From the NCBI RefSeq assembly GCF_000744935.1, contig NZ_JQMW01000013.1, forward strand, positions 186,001 through 250,000: a stretch of 64,000 bases of DNA. The letters run 5' to 3'. The position numbers and the translations under genes were made by a program. Positions 36,312 through 45,048 of the stretch are shown here, one piece after another. Origin of the DNA: Clostridium sp. KNHs214. GTDB lineage: Bacteria; Bacillota; Clostridia; Clostridiales; Clostridiaceae. A model generated the notes under the pieces. That model made no database searches, had not been told where the DNA came from, and saw only the letters and a list, made by a program, of their open reading frames with translations. Positions within the stretch are counted from its first letter, which is position 1; each line of letters opens with the position of its first letter.

Positions 36312-36339
36312 TAAAAAAAGGGGTACTCCCCTTTTTTTA
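36312..36339. terminator. Bidirectional terminator between GT4 copy 1 and the next cotS gene
   Basis: TAAAAAAAGGGG and CCCCTTTTTTTA flank a short TACT loop; the hairpin has A and T runs on both sides. Its end overlaps the stop of the minus-strand gene. Confidence 0.88.
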
Positions 36340-37362
36340 GATTAATTTTTCAAATTCAATAATAAATTGGTTTTTATCCTCATTTATATATGTCTTCTTC
36401 TCTATTCTGTTTATAAATGTTTCTAATGTCCAATCCTTTCTCTTAGTATAATAGTCTCTTGATATAGAATAAAAATCCTCAGGGAAAGCAAGCATTCCGT
36501 ATAAAACTTTCATCTCATTTTTATCTATGGAATTAATCTTTACATATTGGTTTAGTATATCTTTAGCCTTTTCTATATGATATCCAGAGTTCTTTACAGC
36601 TTTAGTTATATAATTACATAAATCATGTACTTTTAAATCTATTATGGAGTAATCAAAATCTATAAAATATCCCTTATCCCCTCTTATTATTACATTGTGG
36701 TGAGCCAAATCATGATGACATAAGACCACCTTATTTTCTTCACCACACAGTTTATAGTATTTTGAGTTTTCCAGTATGTCTATACTTTTTTCTGCCTGAT
36801 ATATATTAGAGTCTACATTTTTTAAAAACACTTCATCAAATTCATTTTTCTCTTCATAAAGATTAGATATGCTTTTAAAAAAAATCATCTCTTCCTTTTT
36901 CCTTTTTAAAACACCTATAAAATTTCCACAATTGTTTCTACTTTTAAAACTAACATAAGAGTTTATTCCTTCTCCAGCTTTATGAAATTCAGCTAAACTT
37001 TTAGATGTGATATTTAAATCTACAGGATTGCTAAATTCACTTTCACGCCCTTTAACTAAATCCATTATAAAATATACTTCATTATTCCATAAAGTATATA
37101 TGTTCCCATCTAATGTTGTTACAAAATTTATAGTTCTATTAAAGCTTTTATTTATATAATTTAAAGAATTGTATATAAATTTTAGTTCTTCTAAAGAATA
37201 ATTTACCTTTTTTAAAATTTTATTTCCCCTGTTGGTACATAATATAAAAGCTTTTCTTACAGGTACCACTTCATACACGGAAAGCCCAAACTTTTTAAAT
37301 AAATTTACATCTAAATCGTATTCACATAACTCTTCACGACTGTCATATTTGCTATTAAGCAT
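36337..37362 (-). CDS. CotS-family spore coat protein (kinase-like), copy 2
   Basis: 341 residues, same family as the neighbours. N-lobe RKAFILCTNRGNKILKKVNYS keeps a Lys pair; C-lobe has LCHHDLAHHNVIIRG and YFIDFDYSIIDLKVHDLCN, so the phosphotransferase-like His-Asp, Asn and DFD elements are present. ATG 37362 is preceded by GGAGGTGGGGGTATGC, in which a strong Shine-Dalgarno is visible. It follows the shorter cotS-like protein by 12 nt and probably shares its transcript. Mother-cell sigma-E/K expression expected by family, not read here. Confidence 0.86.
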   Translation of the reverse strand: MLNSKYDSREELCEYDLDVNLFKKFGLSVYEVVPVRKAFILCTNRGNKILKKVNYSLEELKFIYNSLNYINKSFNRTINFVTTLDGNIYTLWNNEVYFIMDLVKGRESEFSNPVDLNITSKSLAEFHKAGEGINSYVSFKSRNNCGNFIGVLKRKKEEMIFFKSISNLYEEKNEFDEVFLKNVDSNIYQAEKSIDILENSKYYKLCGEENKVVLCHHDLAHHNVIIRGDKGYFIDFDYSIIDLKVHDLCNYITKAVKNSGYHIEKAKDILNQYVKINSIDKNEMKVLYGMLAFPEDFYSISRDYYTKRKDWTLETFINRIEKKTYINEDKNQFIIEFEKLI

Positions 37363-37374
37363 ACCCCCACCTCC

Positions 37375-38136
37375 TTACACCATATTTTCTGCCTGTTCAA
37401 TAGCAGCTATTAACTTCTTTCTATATTTTTCCTCATTCCATTTTTTCTTTGGCTTTCTATATAAATTACAGTACTTTACAAAATCATAAGGATAATTCAT
37501 AAGCCAACGAATGATTTCACCGCTGTTAGAATTCAAATTTTCAAAATAGCAAAAAGATACTATTAAACTTCTCCAATCCATAATTAAGCCCTTTCTCTTA
37601 AGTTTGCTAAGTAAATTAAAAGCATCCATTTCCACAGTGTTATAACTTATTTTTTTTATGTTTTTTATTTGCAGTTTTCCATCTTTCTCGCTTAAATTAT
37701 CAAAATATATATCTCCTAAACAAAATTCTACCTGATCCATACTTCTAACAATGGTATCTATATAGCCATTAGAATATATATTCTGTATGCATTTTTCTCC
37801 CATATTTATCATGTGATAACCTTGATTTATAATTATGTTTTCAATATTACTTCTACATTCAATTTCTTGCACATCTTCTATTACTTTTTTTGCATTGTTC
37901 AACTCTATTTTAAAACTTTCCACTAACTTTCCAGTTTCGTTACCTATGCGCTCCAATATATATTCATCACACTTTTTCATCTTACTGTGAAAACTACTAA
38001 TTAATTTCAACTGTTTTTCCACATCTTCTTCATCAATTGCACTAAGCCTTTTTTTATGAAAATCTGCTTTCTCTACTATTTCTATGCCCTTCTCTTCAAT
38101 ATATTCTTTTACACCTCTATAAAATCTTCCTTGCAT
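37375..38136 (-). CDS. Truncated CotS-related protein without recognisable kinase motifs
   Basis: 253 residues. Upstream and downstream genes are CotS-family, and its C-terminal half (MDAFNLLSKLKRKGLIMDWRSLIVSFCYFENLNSNSGEIIRWLMNYP) follows the same pattern (DLxxxI... helices, then YPxDF) as the end of the CotS proteins, while LGDIYFDNL replaces the HHD...N motif and no DFD is seen. It is therefore a likely non-catalytic paralogue. GTG at 38142 precedes the GAGGTG Shine-Dalgarno, so ATG 38136 is the start. Co-directional with copy 2 (12 nt apart). Confidence 0.72.
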   Translation of the reverse strand: MQGRFYRGVKEYIEEKGIEIVEKADFHKKRLSAIDEEDVEKQLKLISSFHSKMKKCDEYILERIGNETGKLVESFKIELNNAKKVIEDVQEIECRSNIENIIINQGYHMINMGEKCIQNIYSNGYIDTIVRSMDQVEFCLGDIYFDNLSEKDGKLQIKNIKKISYNTVEMDAFNLLSKLKRKGLIMDWRSLIVSFCYFENLNSNSGEIIRWLMNYPYDFVKYCNLYRKPKKKWNEEKYRKKLIAAIEQAENMV

Positions 38137-38148
38137 AGGCACACCTCA

Positions 38149-38346
38149 TTAATTATTTTTATTTATCTTTTTCATTATCTCTTTTTTTTCTCTTTGCAAT
38201 TTTCTAATCTTCTTTTTTCTTCTTTTTATAGACTTTAATTTATCTACGTCATTTTTCAATGTATTTAGCATCTTATCGTATTCCTGAATATTTTCATTAT
38301 CTTTATCAATAATTATGTCTTCTTTTTCTCTTTCTTTTTTGCCCAT
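38149..38346 (-). CDS. Small highly charged protein in the cotS block
   Basis: 65 residues, very rich in Lys, Glu and Asp (for example MLNTLKNDVDKLKSIKRRKK), with a probable coiled-coil heptad pattern across about residues 18-62. No known family recognised. GGAGGGATAATT lies before ATG 38346, and it sits 20 nt after one cotS gene and 12 nt before the next, so an operon member is likely. Such charged helical proteins occur among spore-coat proteins, but the role is not known. It could instead be a non-gene remnant. Confidence 0.6.
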   Translation of the reverse strand: MGKKEREKEDIIIDKDNENIQEYDKMLNTLKNDVDKLKSIKRRKKKIRKLQREKKEIMKKINKNN

Positions 38347-38366
38347 AATTATCCCTCCTCCAAATT

Positions 38367-39392
38367 TCAGTTACAAATAATATTATTGTTTCTAAAATTC
38401 TCTATAAATTCTTCTCTTTTTTTTCTATCTTCACTGATATTCTGCAATTTGTTTATAAAAAATTCTTCCCCCCACGGTTGCTTTTCCCAATAATACTGTA
38501 TACCAAGTTGCCAATAAGCCTGTGGGTATTCCATAAATGCAGCCATTATAGGTATGTCTCTTTCTTCTAACCTATTTATAGAATTATAACAATCTAATAT
38601 AAACCCAGCTCTCTCCAAGGACCATTTACCATTTTTCATAACCCTTATCATTATGCTAGAAAGATCATGCAAATGAGTGTCTAAAATACAATAGTCAAAA
38701 TCAATGATATATACCTTTTTATCCTCTGTTATAAGTACATTATGATGGGCAAAATCATGATGACAAAATTCTCTTTTCTTCATATGTTCCTTCATTACTT
38801 GGGAATATCCACTGTTTCTTAAATTTTTTATAGCCTTCTCCGCTCTTTTTAATTCTTCATTCATTATTTGTAAATACATCACATCAAATTCTGTTTTATT
38901 TTCCTTTTGGAATATTCTCCTTTTAAAATCAAGTATTTCATCCCTACGAGTACTATATATTTTAATCCATCTAAGCCAGCCAATTCTAGGTTTCATATTA
39001 TAACTAACCTTAAATCCTCTACTTTTCAAATGAAGTTCTGCTAATTTAACAGTGGCTATTTTTATATCTTCTTCACATTCATAGTAGCATTGTCTTGATT
39101 CTATCCATGGGGTTAAATATCCATGTGCCTCTTTAACTTTCACATAGTATTCCCCTGTACTGGTAGGTATAATCTCAGGAATATTTCCGAATCCATTTTC
39201 TTTCAGGTGCATCATAGCACCTATTATAAATAGAAAGTGCCCAAAACTATATTTTATAATTTTAAAACAATAACTGTTACCATTACATATAATTTTATAA
39301 ACGTTTTTAATCTTTTCTATAGACTCAGGAAAGATTCCGTAATATTCTTCTATGATACTTACAATCTCATTCTCTAACAATTTTTCCTCCAA
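38367..39392 (-). CDS. CotS-family spore coat protein (kinase-like), copy 3
   Basis: 341 residues. N-lobe YKIICNGNSYCFKIIKYSFGHF has the usual Lys; C-lobe has FCHHDFAHHNVLITED and VYIIDFDYCILDTHLHDLS, retaining the His-Asp/Asn and DFD residues. It is similar in layout to copies 1 and 2 but diverged enough to suggest old duplications. The start ATG 39392 has TTGGAGGAAAAA directly overlapping codons 1-2, so a start slightly different from this is possible. First gene of the minus-strand set, transcribed away from GT4 copy 2. Confidence 0.86.
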   Translation of the reverse strand: MEEKLLENEIVSIIEEYYGIFPESIEKIKNVYKIICNGNSYCFKIIKYSFGHFLFIIGAMMHLKENGFGNIPEIIPTSTGEYYVKVKEAHGYLTPWIESRQCYYECEEDIKIATVKLAELHLKSRGFKVSYNMKPRIGWLRWIKIYSTRRDEILDFKRRIFQKENKTEFDVMYLQIMNEELKRAEKAIKNLRNSGYSQVMKEHMKKREFCHHDFAHHNVLITEDKKVYIIDFDYCILDTHLHDLSSIMIRVMKNGKWSLERAGFILDCYNSINRLEERDIPIMAAFMEYPQAYWQLGIQYYWEKQPWGEEFFINKLQNISEDRKKREEFIENFRNNNIICN

Positions 39393-39525
39393 GGCAGTAT
39401 TCTATAAGTATTATATGTGAGTGGGTTTAAATATGTTAAAATTCTCTTCTCTATATCATATAATTGCTCAAATTAAAATATTATTAAATTAAGAACATTT
39501 TGTTCTATGAAAAGGAGAGGATTAA

Positions 39526-40647
39526 ATGAAAATTTCAATTGATGGAAGAGGTGCTACCTGGTACAGTGGAACAGGCATAGGCACCTATACAGAAAATTTA
39601 TTAAAAGAACTGGTACAAATAGATAATAGTAATTTTTATAATATATACTGGTCTGGAGATAATTACAATTCTCTTCAAAAACACAATACAAAAATCCTAA
39701 TGACGTCCGAAAAACACAAAAGATTTTTTGAACATAATTATTTTCCTTGCAATCTTCAGAAAAACCATGTAGATTTATACCACATTCCTCAAAATGGCAT
39801 AGGATTTACTCCTGATATAAGCTGCAAAACAGTAGCTACCATACATGATTTAATTCCCTACACTATGCCACATACCGTAGGCAAGGGATATTTAATTAAA
39901 TTTTTAAAAGAAATGCCTTATATAATTAATAATTGTAATGGGCTAATAACTGTATCAGAATTTTCCAAAAAAGATATATTGAAGTACTTTCCTATTAACC
40001 CCCAAAAAATATTTATAACTCCCTTAGCTGCTAACTTTAGATATAGACCTTACAGAAAAGATAGATGTAAATCCCTTATAAAAAGACGATATCATATACA
40101 AAAGCCTTTCATTCTATATCTTGGAGGTTTTAGTCAAAGGAAAAATATCAAATCACTTCTAATATCCTTTGCAAAAACATATAAAAATTTAAACCAAGAT
40201 TACAATTTAGTTATTTTAGGCTCCTATAAAGAAGAGGGAAAGCCATTAGTTAAGCTGTGTAAGGATTTGAATATTGAAGAAAAAGTAATATTTACAGGTT
40301 TTATCGAGGATAGATTTCTGCCAGTATTTTATAATGCCTGTGACGTTTTTGTATATCCATCACTTTATGAGGGTTTTGGACTTCCAACTTTAGAAGCTAT
40401 GAGTTGTGGTACCCCTGTTATAACCTCTAATACCACATCTATACCTGAGGTAGTAGGTGATAGCGCTGTTTTAATAGATCCTTTAAACTTAGATGAAATT
40501 TCTGCCGCTCTATGTAACGTTTTAAATAATAAATGCATTAGAGAAGAACTTAAAGTCAAGGGATTAAACAGAGCTAAAAATTTTTCTTGGCGCAAAACAG
40601 CTCAATTAACACTAGAAGCATACAATAAAATAGTAAATGATTTTTAA
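39526..40647 (+). CDS. GT4 glycosyltransferase, CotSA-like, copy 2
   Basis: 373 residues, GT-B fold, the paralogue of the gene at 35167. Seen: SIDGRGATWYSGTGIGTYTENL, HIPQNGIGFTP, ILYLGGFSQRKNIKSLL and the E(x7)E donor motif YEGFGLPTLEAMSCG. ATG 39526 is preceded by AAAAGGAGAGGATTAA. It is divergent from cotS copy 3 with about 130 bases between, so the cotS/GT4 divergence is repeated at both ends of the block. Ends at a strong bidirectional terminator. Probable role: glycosylation of the spore surface; acceptor and sugar unknown. Confidence 0.88.
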   Translation: MKISIDGRGATWYSGTGIGTYTENLLKELVQIDNSNFYNIYWSGDNYNSLQKHNTKILMTSEKHKRFFEHNYFPCNLQKNHVDLYHIPQNGIGFTPDISCKTVATIHDLIPYTMPHTVGKGYLIKFLKEMPYIINNCNGLITVSEFSKKDILKYFPINPQKIFITPLAANFRYRPYRKDRCKSLIKRRYHIQKPFILYLGGFSQRKNIKSLLISFAKTYKNLNQDYNLVILGSYKEEGKPLVKLCKDLNIEEKVIFTGFIEDRFLPVFYNACDVFVYPSLYEGFGLPTLEAMSCGTPVITSNTTSIPEVVGDSAVLIDPLNLDEISAALCNVLNNKCIREELKVKGLNRAKNFSWRKTAQLTLEAYNKIVNDF

Positions 40648-40653
40648 TAAAAA

Positions 40654-40687
40654 AGAACCAAGAAGTCAATATTAACTTCTTGGTTCT
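40654..40687. terminator. Bidirectional terminator between GT4 copy 2 and the radical SAM gene
   Basis: AGAACCAAGAAGT and ACTTCTTGGTTCT form a 13-bp perfect stem with an 8-base loop just after the GT4 stop. Confidence 0.9.
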
Positions 40688-40765
40688 CACATCCTAGCAT
40701 ATAAATAATTAACTCATTATAGTCTAGTGCTATAGACATAGCTCTGTGCTTTGGACTTTGCTATT

Positions 40766-42145
40766 CTAGCCTCTTGCAAATTTATCATTACCCTTTTTAT
40801 CGAAAACTTCTTCCCATTCTTTTTCTGCTAATGGAGCAAATGCATCTGCCATTTCATTCAATTTTTCATGGAACTTTTCATCATGAAGCATTGCTTCTGC
40901 ACCTGCATCTGTTGGCTTAGCCCCTGTAACATCACAAACCTCTCTTATTACATTTGTGTTATCTATCATCATACATGGCCTTAACATATTTTCATTATAT
41001 GGTTGTCTGCTTCTCAATTCCTTAAAGAAAGGATCCCTAAATGCATCTAAAAGTGGTCTTCCTTTTAAATTCACAGTAGAGAAGTGAGAGAATATACAAG
41101 GCTCTACATCTTCTTTAGAGTTAACATGGAAATAGTACTTACCAGCTATACAACCTCCAACAAATGGAGCATCATTGAAGAAGTCTATTGTAAAATATGG
41201 TTTACTTTTTCTTATTTCTCTTGATCTCTTTCCTAGGAAAACCCTTTGCTCTGCTGTAAGTGTTAAATCAAACTCTGGTTTAGCACCTACTGGCATGAAC
41301 AAGAAATACCAACTCATTTTAGAACCTTTTTCTATTAACATATCTGTAAATTCATCTGATAATACATCATTTATATTTGTTCTAGTTACTGCTGTGGACA
41401 CACCAAATAAAATTCCTCTTTCATTAAGTAAATCCATAGCATGCATAACTTTTTTAAATGCTCCCTCACCTCTTCTTGCATCTGTATCTTGTTCAAAACC
41501 TTCTGCTGAAAGCATTGGGAATACATTACCTGATTTTTTAAGTCTATCTGCAACTTCTTCATTTATAAACACACCACTAGTAAAAGGCGTAAACATCATA
41601 TCATCATATTTTTCATATAAGTCCAATAAATAACTGTTTACAAATGGCTCTCCGCCTAAAACTATTATCCAATATATTCCTAAATCTCTTGCTTCTTTTA
41701 TTAACCTTTCTACTTCTTCTGGTGGTATATCATCTTCCTTGCTATAACTTGATGCATAACATCCTACGCAGTGTAGTGGACATCTCATAGAAGGACTCAT
41801 AAGCATAACAAATGGTATTTTTGTATTTTCTTCTTCCATAAATTTAGCTCTCTTTGATCCTGCATACCAGTTAGCATTAGCAAAAAAGTTAACAAAGAAT
41901 TTTTTTAAACACTTTGAATCTGTCTTAGTTAATATGTTGTTAATGTATTTATTTGTGGCTGGGTTGTTTTTGTAATAATCCTCTACAAATTCAATTTGTT
42001 CTATTTGGTGCTCGTCTTTAGTTAGTTTCTTTATAGCAGAAAATATTTTTTCGATATTCTTTTCTGGGTTTTTTTCTAAGTATCCTGCTACAGTGTCTAT
42101 GACCTTAGCCTTAGCACTTTTTTCAATGGTATTCTTGATATTCAT
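40766..42145 (-). CDS. Radical SAM protein
   Basis: SAM-dependent radical enzyme of unknown substrate; cytoplasmic. 459 residues from ATG 42145, which follows GGGAGGAATTATT. The [4Fe-4S] motif is CPLHCVGC (CX3CX2C) at about residue 105, followed by GGEPFVN. A second cluster of Cys near the C-terminus (GGCIAGKYYF, EPCIFS, RPCMMI, REVCDV) is compatible with an auxiliary iron-sulfur (SPASM-like) site. The N-terminal ~100 residues are helical and unusual. It is monocistronic between the coat block and repeat DNA, so context does not reveal the product. Confidence 0.85.
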   Translation of the reverse strand: MNIKNTIEKSAKAKVIDTVAGYLEKNPEKNIEKIFSAIKKLTKDEHQIEQIEFVEDYYKNNPATNKYINNILTKTDSKCLKKFFVNFFANANWYAGSKRAKFMEEENTKIPFVMLMSPSMRCPLHCVGCYASSYSKEDDIPPEEVERLIKEARDLGIYWIIVLGGEPFVNSYLLDLYEKYDDMMFTPFTSGVFINEEVADRLKKSGNVFPMLSAEGFEQDTDARRGEGAFKKVMHAMDLLNERGILFGVSTAVTRTNINDVLSDEFTDMLIEKGSKMSWYFLFMPVGAKPEFDLTLTAEQRVFLGKRSREIRKSKPYFTIDFFNDAPFVGGCIAGKYYFHVNSKEDVEPCIFSHFSTVNLKGRPLLDAFRDPFFKELRSRQPYNENMLRPCMMIDNTNVIREVCDVTGAKPTDAGAEAMLHDEKFHEKLNEMADAFAPLAEKEWEEVFDKKGNDKFARG

Positions 42146-42719
42146 AATAATTCCTCCCAAATAAATTATAAAAAACATAATTGCAAAATGAATGATAATT
42201 TATACTTAACAGTATAATTTAATTCCATTATATTCCTCGCTATCCTAATGTCAAGGCATTTAATTATTAATTTACAAACAGTTAATAATTATTGATAAAC
42301 ATATTTAATTATTTCATAATATATTTCCTATGGTACCTACTTTCATATAAATCAGTATACAAACATTTATTAATATCTATAATTAATATTTATTCAGCTA
42401 CTAAAAAAGTATTCCATATAAAAAAGATATAGAATAAATAGTCATATTATTATCAATAGTAAATTAAAAAAGTTTTAAATTCACTATTGATAAATATAAA
42501 CTATATATCCTATATCCCTATTGCTTTACTGTGTATAAATTTTGAATTTTTATTTTATAACTGTGAAAGTTCAATTATGAAATTTCTCTTGAATGACTTG
42601 CATAAGAAGCAAAGGAGCTGTTTAAATTTATTATTCCCAGCTCTTATGCAAGTCATAGAGGACAAAATTCATAATTCCACCACATTGTACCTTATTGTGA
42701 GTTAATCAATATATACATA
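42146..42719. other. Gene-free stretch downstream of the LiaF-like gene
   Basis: About 570 bases, very AT-rich; it holds the radical SAM promoter region and a deletion derivative of the 309-bp element (42572-42706) with a family C trace (42546-42575). A 72-codon open frame across it is created by the repeat and is not counted as a gene. Confidence 0.65.
42572..42706. repeat. 309-bp palindromic element, family A, internally deleted copy
   Basis: Both terminal arms remain (GAAATTTCTCTTGAATGACTTG and AGTCATAGAGGACAAAATTC), joined after loss of the central ~170 bases, with end TTATTGTGAGTTAAT. Compare 43342-43650 and 58314-58622. Confidence 0.75.
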
Positions 42720-43208
42720 TTATTTTTTCTTAACTACTATATAAATACCTAATATAATAAATATTATTGGTAGGACTAAATCTCCATTTACCCAAGTAAA
42801 AATATTATTAAATAACATAGATAAAAAAGATATAACTGCAGTGGTAGTCAATATTAATATTGGTATTAATAAACCCGTTCTCCTACCTGTTGCTAAGTAC
42901 AATTGAAATAAACCTATAGCTACTGCAAGTATATATATAGGCCATGTATATTCAGCAAAACGCCAATCTGTAAATATTTCAAAATAAAATAGTAATCCTA
43001 TAGTTGTAAGTATACCACCTGGCACTAAAATGCCAGGATTTCTTTTACTAGAGAAATACCCCATCTCCATTGAAACCCCTGGTATAAGAATAAACAATGG
43101 CCACAAATAATTTATATTAAATAAATTTATGGGGAAAAACTTATCAGTTAGCAATAAAACACCAATTAAAATAAATATTATACCTAAAAATATCTTTGAA
43201 TTTTTCAT
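42720..43208 (-). CDS. LiaF-like/DUF5668 membrane protein
   Basis: 162 residues, integral membrane: hydrophobic segments at about 3-20 (KIFLGIIFILIGVLLL), 27-45, 55-75 and two in the C-terminal half (TGLLIPILILTTTAVISFL, LPIIFIILGIYIVV). This matches the membrane part of LiaF/YvqF-type proteins, without the cytoplasmic tail. ATG 43208 follows AAGGAGGGCAAG; the longer frame to 43229 lacks this spacing. No two-component partner lies nearby, so a LiaF-like sensory role is not supported by context. Confidence 0.75.
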   Translation of the reverse strand: MKNSKIFLGIIFILIGVLLLTDKFFPINLFNINYLWPLFILIPGVSMEMGYFSSKRNPGILVPGGILTTIGLLFYFEIFTDWRFAEYTWPIYILAVAIGLFQLYLATGRRTGLLIPILILTTTAVISFLSMLFNNIFTWVNGDLVLPIIFIILGIYIVVKKK

Positions 43209-43341
43209 CTTGCCCTCCTTATTTAACAATAATTATTCCCATGATTATTAATATCATTTTATTCTACCTTCCACAAAATGTGTGTATTAGATTACATAGT
43301 TTTTGGGGATAACGTCATTAATTCAAATTACTAATTATATG

Positions 43342-43650
43342 ATTAACCCACAATAAGGTACAATGTAGTGGAATTATGAAATTTCTCCTCCATGACTTGC
43401 ATAAAAGCTAGGAACAATAAATTTAATTTAAGAAATTCTAATCTTTTAGCCAGATAAAATTATCTAACGCTCACATTCAGCGTCCTGCCTCAGGTTCGCT
43501 AGCCTGGCGTCCTTGCCAGGCTTACGATAATTTTATCTGTCTAAAAGAAGAATTTCTAAAATTAAATTTAAACAGTTCCTTCGCTTCTTATGCAAGTCAT
43601 TCCAGAGAAATTTCATAATTCAAGTAATATAATGCTTTTTGTGGGTTAAT
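43342..43650. repeat. 309-bp end-to-end palindromic element, family A, full copy 1
   Basis: Begins ATTAACCCACAATAAGG and ends TTTTTGTGGGTTAAT. Outer ~75-bp arms (AATTATGAAATTTCTC...GACTTGCATAA), inner arms (GATAAAATTATC...GATAATTTTATC) and a GC-richer centre (CCTGCCTCAGGTTCGCTAGC) make the whole unit foldable into one long hairpin. A near-identical copy lies at 58314-58622. Non-coding; MITE-like. Confidence 0.88.
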
Positions 43651-43788
43651 GATTATATATATATATTACCATAACTTACAAAAGAACAATAGTTATTATT
43701 ATAAGTAAAAAGCCACAAAAATATTTTTTCTTTATCCACATTCTTTATCTTGGCATACTAGGATTCTCCTTTTTTCTCATAATAAAAC

Positions 43789-43825
43789 AGCCTTCTATGA
43801 TATTTTTATTTTATCATAGAAAGCT
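43789..43825 (-). terminator. Terminator of the binding-protein gene
   Basis: AGCCTTCTATGATA and TATCATAGAAAGCT form a 14-bp stem with one mismatch; GTTTTATTATG follows on the minus strand. Confidence 0.75.
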
Positions 43826-43871
43826 ACTATAATTTGTGATTTACAGACTTTTTTTCACAGGCTCATTTTCT

Positions 43872-44934
43872 CTATGGGCAAACCCAAGTACCCTTATATT
43901 CCATGTTGTAAAATTTTTCAAACATCTCTTTATGTATAGCTTCTGGATTTAAGTCCTTAAATTCATCTGGATAACACCATTTTGCTAAATAGCAAATTCC
44001 TACTACTCCACGTACTGATGTACTTATTTCGCTAGACATTACATAAACCTTATCATTTTTAATAGCTTTAATATCCTTCCATCCTGTTCTTTTCATCAAA
44101 TTTTGCCTAAATTCCCTTATTTTATCAATATTTGTAACACCGTATCCAAATGGAATTACTGTTTTAGCTGTTTTTACAACTACATTTGGATTTTTTTTAA
44201 TAATAAATTCATTACTTACTTTTGGAAATGCTACTGGCTCCTCACCAGCAATATTTAATCCACCAGCTGCAGATACCACTTCATCTCCACCTGCTCCTTT
44301 TGAAACACTGCTGAAATCAGAATATCCTTCCCAATATACCTTAACTCTTTTATCTTTATCTATTTTTTCTACTCTATCTTTTACATATTTAAGATGTTTA
44401 TTAACAAATCCTAGATACTCCTCTGCTTTCTTCTCCTCTCCTATTAATTTTCCAATAAGCTCTACACTTTCATTTAATTTTCCTAGTTTACTACATTCAA
44501 TAGTTGCGAATGGTATTCCAGCCTCTTTAAGCTTATCTACTGTACCATTTTTCATAAAGCTTCCATATCCTATAACTAAATCAGGTTTAATCTCTAATAT
44601 TTTTTCTATATTGGGAGTATTCCATTTTCCCACTTTTTCTTTCTTTTTTAGGCTTTCTGGAAATTTAGTTTCATTTGACACACCAGCAATTCTATCTTCC
44701 GCTCCTAAAGCACAAATTATTTCTGAAACCGCATTATTAACTACCACCATTTTTTTAGGAGCTGAAGGCAGCTTAACTTTATTTCCTAACGAATCTGTTA
44801 TTTCTATTTCTTTCTTTTCTGTTAATGCATTTTGTGATGCATCCTTGTTATCTGTTGCTTTTTTTCTCCACATCCAGCTACAAAGAGTGACATTACCATT
44901 GCTATAGCTAGAATAAAAGATGTTAATTTTTTCA
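43872..44934 (-). pseudogene. Metal/corrinoid ABC transporter binding lipoprotein with a frameshift at a poly-A run
   Basis: Solute-binding protein of the FecB/BtuF (TroA-like) family. True start is ATG 44934 after AGGGGGAAAGAACT, giving signal peptide MKKLTSFILAIAMVMSLFVAGC and a lipobox Cys. Right after it the frame breaks in a run of seven A (44865-44859); one more A would join it to the long frame KKATDNKDASQ...VWCP, which covers the whole mature protein without other damage. Thus a single-base slip separates signal and body. It may be a pseudogene, a phase-variable or slippage-expressed gene, or a sequencing slip. The operon's ATPase and permease genes lie directly upstream. Confidence 0.8.
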
Positions 44935-45048
44935 TAGTTCTTTCCCCCTAAATACTTAGTGTATATATACACAAGTTAATTTTATTTCATACATATACTA
45001 CATATAACTGCATGTCATATATAATTTATTGAATTATTTAACTTTTTT

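Larger units (their letters stand above)
43209..43871. other. Gene-free stretch between the LiaF-like and binding-protein genes
   Basis: About 660 bases: a full 309-bp family A element (43342-43650), the terminator for the transport operon (43789-43825) and AT-rich filler. No credible gene. Confidence 0.7.

Noticed and set aside
42487-42705. 72-codon open frame upstream of the LiaF-like gene
   Set aside because: It runs through the deleted family A element and has no Shine-Dalgarno.
43872-44972. Open frame from 44972 as the complete lipoprotein gene
   Set aside because: Its first residues give no signal peptide and no Shine-Dalgarno; the signal peptide lies in another frame from ATG 44934.
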